This document shows positions 60,306 through 64,000 of a stretch of 64,000 nucleotides of DNA, piece after piece (the first letter of the stretch is position 1; every line of letters starts with the position of its first letter). The notes under the pieces are model-generated. The model ran no database searches, was not told where the DNA came from, and saw only the letters and a list, made by a program, of their open reading frames with translations. The translations under genes and the position numbers were made by a program. Source of the stretch: an uncultured Corynebacterium sp. (lineage in GTDB: Bacteria; Actinomycetota; Actinomycetes; Mycobacteriales; Mycobacteriaceae); contig NZ_CAMQAZ010000007.1 of assembly GCF_946998835.1 (NCBI RefSeq), positions 37,542 to 101,541 of the forward strand, written 5' to 3'.

Positions 60306-60572
60306 TTCTTACATATTCGCGTATTCACTTTTCCCCGATATAAACATATAGAAAATAATCATCGAAGCATGACCGTAGAGCAAGTTCGTAATTAAATAAT
60401 GCTATATCAATGTCCAGCTGAGGCGCGCACCGCACTTCAGCCAGCTAATCGATGGGTCCGGGTACCCCATGCACATCTCAAAACTATTCATATTTTCTTC
60501 CACTTTCAATACAAAATCAGTTTTTGAGATTTATACTTCTCTTCTTGCGAACCGGTTGCAATGCCAGCTGGC
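60306..60572. other. AT-rich intergenic DNA
   Basis: The DNA between the unknown membrane protein and the repeat element is AT-rich with no protein-like frame longer than about 60 codons and no clear RNA. It holds the promoter of the membrane protein gene. Confidence 0.4.
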
Positions 60573-60737
60573 CAACACATCCGACGACTTATGGCCACGC
60601 TATTCACCTATCGATGCGCTGCAGCGTCGCCACAAGTGAATAGCGCATCGACAAGTGAGAGGGCCTGGCCCACAGCGTGCGCATAAGTGCTGAAAAAACA
60701 TCAATAAGTCCCCGAAACCTGGCCATAAGTCCCGGAC
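60573..60737. mobile_element. Short inverted-repeat element, MITE-like or insertion-sequence relic
   Basis: A perfect 11-bp inverted repeat, ACTTATGGCCA (60587-60597) and TGGCCATAAGT (60720-60730), bounds 144 bp; similarity goes outward to TCCG on both sides. The outer right end finishes GGACA, like elements with TGT...ACA tips. Further ACTTRT copies lie inside. No transposase is encoded. No clear target duplication was found. Confidence 0.45.
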
Positions 60738-60759
60738 AGGGTTAAAGGAGGGTTAAAGG
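60738..60759. repeat. Two tandem copies of an 11-bp unit
   Basis: AGGGTTAAAGG occurs twice without a gap (60738-60748 and 60749-60759), directly after the right end of the inverted-repeat element. Confidence 0.7.
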
Positions 60760-60814
60760 ACATGCCAACAACCTGCCTCTGCTTCAACCCCACCCCACTC
60801 CAACCATCACCACA

Positions 60815-60853
60815 AAAGAAAAAATCCTCGGAAGCTTTTACACTTCCGAGGAT
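60815..60853 (-). terminator. Intrinsic terminator of tRNA-Leu
   Basis: CTTCCGAGGAT (60843-60853) and ATCCTCGGAAG (60824-60834) form a perfect 11-bp stem with an 8-base loop. Read on the minus strand it is followed by a T-rich run (A-rich at 60815-60823 on plus). Confidence 0.9.
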
Positions 60854-60861
60854 CTTCGCTG

Positions 60862-60945
60862 TGGGCGAAGGGGGACTTGAACCCCCACGTCCGTAAAGGA
60901 CACTGGCACCTGAAGCCAGCGCGTCTGCCATTCCGCCACTCGCCC
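60862..60945 (-). tRNA. tRNA-Leu, anticodon CAG
   Basis: The minus strand begins GGGCGAGTGGCGGAATGGCA and folds as a class II tRNA. The acceptor pairs GGGCGAG with TTCGCCC, the anticodon stem CTGGC/GCCAG holds a TTCAGGT loop with anticodon CAG, a variable arm (TGTCC...GGACG) and the T arm GGGGGTTCAAGTCCCCC complete it. CCA is not encoded. The discriminator base is A, as leucine tRNAs need. Ends nine bases before the terminator stem. Confidence 0.97.
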
Positions 60946-61230
60946 GTGGGAACGAATAGAACTATAACACCCCGCGCTAATACACCACCAAATCGGCAGG
61001 CCAGGGTGCGTTTTTGACCACTTTTCAACGGTTTTTAAGCCACTTTTCGTTGCTCAGTACCAGCCACAAACTCCACAATCAGCATCACTATTTGATAAAC
61101 CTGAACAGTTCCTTGTCTTCAACTGAAGGTGCAGGGCCTTATACTGTCTCTTAAGTATCGATAATTATTTGTGCACATTTTCACGTAACCCGCCGCGGTT
61201 TGGCGGGAGAAGGCGAATTTCTTTAGTCAT
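60946..61230. promoter_or_regulatory. Divergent promoter region between tRNA-Leu and fhaA
   Basis: No gene lies here. A TATACT box (61140-61145) is the best -10 candidate for the fhaA operon, with a long leader after it. CTTCAACTGAAG near 61117-61128 is a small palindrome. The tRNA promoter must lie in the left half. Confidence 0.45.
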
Positions 61231-62130
61231 ATGGATTTCCTAGGACGCATCCGCAAGCTCGATAGCTCGCTTCAGCGTGGGCTCGACAACAGCTTTGCGC
61301 GCGTGTTCGGCGGCAAGGTTGTCCCGAATGAGTTAGAAGAATGCCTGAAGCAGGAAATTGAAGACTTCCTGATGCAGGACGCCAACGGTCAGTACTTGGC
61401 CCCCAATGATTTCCGCATTGGAATCAGCGCTGCCGATTACAAGAACCTTTCTGTCTCCGAGCCGAACCTGCCGAATCAGTTGGCCGACCGCATGACGCGC
61501 TACTGCCGAAACAACGGCTGGGGTTTCACCGGTTCCATCAGCGTCCACCTGCAGGCAGTGGAGTCGCTCCACACCGGCCAGTTGAAGACGGCCAGTACTT
61601 TCACCGAGGACACCGTGGGCACTTCGGAGTTCGTGCCTTTCGTTGACAGTGCTGATGATGCCGACACTGACGCAGCCCCGTCGCAAAGCGATGACGAACC
61701 CCAAGCCGCAGAGACCTCTGCCGCCTACCACCCGCAGCCGGAAGCCGAAGAGTTCCCCACTGCTTCCCGTCCCGTCCCCGCCGCTGACCCTGAGGCTGCA
61801 ACTGAGCTGAGCAACGCAGCCGTGGGCGAGGAACAGCCGCGGGAAAACACTGTCACCCTGCTATTGCAGGACGGCTCCTCGCGCGTGTTTGAAGTACGCA
61901 ATGGCTCGAACATCATCGGCCGCGGCACCGCTTCCGACTTCCGCCTCCCGGACACCGGTGTTTCCCGCCAGCATGCTGAGATCACGTGGGATGGCCAGGA
62001 CGCGGTGCTCGTCGATTTGCATTCGACGAACGGAACCATTGTCAATGGCGAACCCATTGACAACTGGCTGCTGGCCGATGGCGACGAAATCTCGCTCGGG
62101 CATTCTGTTCTCGAAGTTCAGATTCGCTGA
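61231..62130 (+). CDS. fhaA: FHA-domain protein FhaA with DUF3662 domain
   Basis: A 299-residue cytosolic protein. Residues about 1-115 are the DUF3662 domain (DFLGRIRKLDSSLQRGLDNSFARVFGGKVVPNELEECL in parts), about 120-205 is an acidic, low-complexity linker, and about 208-299 is an FHA domain: IIGRGTASDFRLPDTGVSRQHAEI with the phosphothreonine-binding Arg, Ser and His, then HSTNGT. FHA domains read phosphothreonine from the Ser/Thr kinases PknA/PknB encoded further on. In Mycobacterium FhaA binds MviN/FipA and tunes cell-wall synthesis. First protein gene of the cell-division kinase operon. Confidence 0.92.
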   Translation: MDFLGRIRKLDSSLQRGLDNSFARVFGGKVVPNELEECLKQEIEDFLMQDANGQYLAPNDFRIGISAADYKNLSVSEPNLPNQLADRMTRYCRNNGWGFTGSISVHLQAVESLHTGQLKTASTFTEDTVGTSEFVPFVDSADDADTDAAPSQSDDEPQAAETSAAYHPQPEAEEFPTASRPVPAADPEAATELSNAAVGEEQPRENTVTLLLQDGSSRVFEVRNGSNIIGRGTASDFRLPDTGVSRQHAEITWDGQDAVLVDLHSTNGTIVNGEPIDNWLLADGDEISLGHSVLEVQIR

Positions 62131-62266
62131 TTCAGATCCGCTAAGTAGTGAGGTTCACCAGGTTCAAACGCCACTGCCCCTATGTTTGTCAGCACATTCC
62201 TGGAATAATTGCGTCCGTGTGTTCGGTTGCGGACCCACCAGCTCTATATAAGGAGGTTCCTCGGAC

Positions 62267-62728
62267 GTGGAAGCTATCGTTTTTCTGCTTTCGCGCATCG
62301 GCGTGCTAGTCGTCCTGTGGTTTTTCATTTGGATGACACTTCGCACCCTGCGTACAGAAACAACAGGCTCGGCTCCGCTGCGCCCGGTTCGCCAAACCAG
62401 CAGCGCTCCGGCCAAGCGTTTCCAGCGCTCGCAGACTCCGCATCAGCTCCTTGTCACCTCGGGGCCGCTGGCGGGTTCGCGCATGAACTTGGATAGTCAA
62501 CGGGACATCACTATTGGCCGTTCGGAGTCGAATGCTTTCGTTCTCAACGATGATTTCGCCTCGGGCCAGCACGCTCGCGTCATCAACCGCGATGGCATCT
62601 GGTACTTGGAGGATTTGGACTCTCGCAATGGCACATTCCTCAATGGCCAGCGCGTGGAACAGCCGGAACGCCTGGCACCGGGTATGGAATTTCGCATTGG
62701 CCGTACAACTTTGAGGTTGCAACCATGA
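62267..62728 (+). CDS. fhaB: FHA-domain membrane protein FhaB/FipA
   Basis: A 153-residue protein. One N-terminal transmembrane helix (about 3-24: IVFLLSRIGVLVVLWFFIWM), a short basic linker and an FHA domain (about 65-150) with TIGRSESNAFVLNDDFASGQHARV and DSRNGTFLNG. Mycobacterial FhaB (FipA) joins FtsZ and FtsQ to phosphorylation. GTG start at 62267 after AAGGAGG with ten bases between. Its stop overlaps the pstP start (ATGA). Confidence 0.9.
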   Translation: MEAIVFLLSRIGVLVVLWFFIWMTLRTLRTETTGSAPLRPVRQTSSAPAKRFQRSQTPHQLLVTSGPLAGSRMNLDSQRDITIGRSESNAFVLNDDFASGQHARVINRDGIWYLEDLDSRNGTFLNGQRVEQPERLAPGMEFRIGRTTLRLQP

Positions 62729-64000
62729 GTCTTGCACTGAATTACACGGCCCGCTCTGACCGCGGCCTCATTCGACAGAACAACGAGGACTCCGCCTATG
62801 CGGGTTCGCGTCTGCTCGCGCTTGCCGACGGCATGGGTGGCCACGCCGCCGGAGAAATCGCATCCCAGCTGATGATTGCGGCCATCTCTCGGCTGGACAA
62901 TGATCAGCCCGATGCCGATTTACTCGAGTCCCTGCGCCGCGCCTGCATCGAGGGCAACAACTCCATCGCCGATGAAATTGATCAGAACCCCTCCACGCAG
63001 GGCATGGGCACCACGCTGACTGCTCTGCTTTTCGACGGCACCCGGTTGGGCATGTGCCATGTCGGTGACTCACGTGGCTATTTGCTGCGCGACGGGGAGC
63101 TCATTCGCATTACCCGGGATGACACCTATGTGCAGTCTCTGGTGGACGAGGGCAATATCACCGAAGAAGAAGCGGCAATTCACCCGCAGCGCTCACTGAT
63201 TTTGAAGGCTCTTACCGGTCGTCCGGTGGAGCCTACTTTGTCGTATCGCGATGTCCACGAGGGCGATCGCTACTTGCTGTGCTCGGATGGCCTGTCCGAT
63301 CCGGTGTCCGCGGAGACCATCAAGGACGTGCTCTCGGAGGGCACTCCGGACGAAGCCGCTACCAAGCTCATTGACTACGCATTGAAGTCCGGTGGCCCGG
63401 ATAACGTCACCGTGGTGATTGCCGATGTTGTCGATTCGTCGACACGCACGCCTTACGAGCCCGCCCTGGCCGGTGCCCTGCAGGGCGCGGAGGAAGAGCT
63501 CCCCCGCCCCAACACCGCAGCGGGGCGCGCCGCGGCACTGCGGCCGCGGAAGTCCCAGGAAATCGCTGTGACGTCAGAGCCGGAGGAGAAAGCCTCCAAG
63601 GGCAAGTGGCTGGTTGTCTCTGTGGTTCTGTTGCTGGTTGCCGGTTTGGTCGGCGTCGGTATCTGGGGCTGGCAGAAGAAAGAGTCGATGTACCACCTCG
63701 CGGTGGTCGATGAGCAGGTGCAGTTGATGCACGGCGTGCCCGGAAGTCTGCTGGGTGTTGATTTGCAGGAGCCGCACCAGTTCATCTGTCTGACTGATGA
63801 CAACAAGGTTCAGCTTCCTCCGGCAGGCACCCCGAAGGAGAAGGTCAACTGCCACATCATGACGCCGGATGATCTCTCGCCAGCGGCACGCAATTCGCTG
63901 GATGGTCTGCCGGCTGATTCCTACGACGGTGTCAGCGACCAGATTGGCCGTTTGGCAGAGTCGGCACTGCCGGTATGTCTGTCCGTTTCCGACGATGACA
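62725..64000 (+). CDS. pstP: PP2C-type Ser/Thr phosphatase PstP, cut by the window end
   Basis: The first 425 residues are present, with no stop before the end. ATG 62725 overlaps the fhaB stop. Residues about 5-235 form the PP2C domain: SDRGLIRQNNEDSAYA, LADGMGGHAAGE (metal Asp), GMGTTLTALL, VGDSRGYLLR, CSDGLSDPV and GGPDNVTVV. A proline-rich linker follows, then one transmembrane helix (about 293-315: WLVVSVVLLLVAGLVGVGIW) and an extracytoplasmic part. It removes phosphate from PknA/PknB targets including FHA partners. The order fhaA-fhaB-pstP is conserved, with rodA, pbpA, pknA and pknB expected next. Confidence 0.95.
   Translation, partial: MSLALNYTARSDRGLIRQNNEDSAYAGSRLLALADGMGGHAAGEIASQLMIAAISRLDNDQPDADLLESLRRACIEGNNSIADEIDQNPSTQGMGTTLTALLFDGTRLGMCHVGDSRGYLLRDGELIRITRDDTYVQSLVDEGNITEEEAAIHPQRSLILKALTGRPVEPTLSYRDVHEGDRYLLCSDGLSDPVSAETIKDVLSEGTPDEAATKLIDYALKSGGPDNVTVVIADVVDSSTRTPYEPALAGALQGAEEELPRPNTAAGRAAALRPRKSQEIAVTSEPEEKASKGKWLVVSVVLLLVAGLVGVGIWGWQKKESMYHLAVVDEQVQLMHGVPGSLLGVDLQEPHQFICLTDDNKVQLPPAGTPKEKVNCHIMTPDDLSPAARNSLDGLPADSYDGVSDQIGRLAESALPVCLSVSDDD

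Overview
The window reads as chromosomal DNA of a high-GC actinobacterium, most likely a Corynebacterium. The right end carries tRNA-Leu, then fhaA-fhaB-pstP (two FHA proteins and a PP2C phosphatase), the gene order found near oriC in Corynebacteriales. Other typical content is a gltBD operon, a 13E12-type HNH nuclease, an LCP ligase next to an exopolysaccharide operon, and many genes with no leader. The species cannot be fixed from this sequence. The annotation rests on reading the sequence and on recalled family features; no database search was run.

Layout. 0-6 kb: phosphohexomutase, an isocitrate/isopropylmalate-type dehydrogenase, a NYN-domain nuclease with a structured leader, a VOC protein, an S4 RNA-binding protein and an HPP membrane protein. 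6-17 kb (minus strand): a compact seven-gene surface polysaccharide operon (4,6-dehydratase, aminotransferase, ATP-grasp ligase, epimerase, fused initiating transferase/GT4, Wzy-like polymerase, Wzx-like flippase), with an LCP gene divergent from its promoter. Together these could make, link, export, polymerise and attach a 4-amino-4,6-dideoxyhexose glycan. 18-24.5 kb: gltD and gltB. 24.7-25.6 kb: a predicted HNH-family lipoprotein. 26-32 kb: lipid genes (acyl-CoA synthetase, two SDRs, 2,4-dienoyl-CoA reductase) and a nitroreductase. 32-44.8 kb: ogt, an alpha/beta hydrolase lacking its serine, a CDF transporter, HrpB helicase, a GT87 enzyme, a YggS protein, a Rieske lipoprotein, a Fic protein with a striking palindrome upstream, an MFS transporter, a reductase/SDR pair and a YCII protein.

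44.8-49.5 kb is the accessory region. It has a hicB antitoxin with a damaged hicA-like remnant, a type I-E-like CRISPR array without cas genes, solitary and decayed copies of the same repeat spread over 1.5 kb with small genes lying between them (an Aca2/DUF1870-like regulator, an excisionase-like protein, two tiny membrane proteins), an aldo-keto reductase, and an antitoxin followed by a PIN toxin interrupted by an in-frame TAG.

49.5-59.4 kb: oxidoreductases and hydrolases (LLM flavoenzyme, alpha/beta hydrolase, Baeyer-Villiger-type monooxygenase, second FAD enzyme), a GNAT, a 13E12 HNH nuclease, an App1-like phosphatase coupled to an AAA ATPase, and a DHA2 exporter. 59.4-60.8 kb is AT-richer, with an unknown membrane protein and a short inverted-repeat element. 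60.8-64 kb: tRNA-Leu with terminator, then fhaA, fhaB and a pstP gene that runs off the window.
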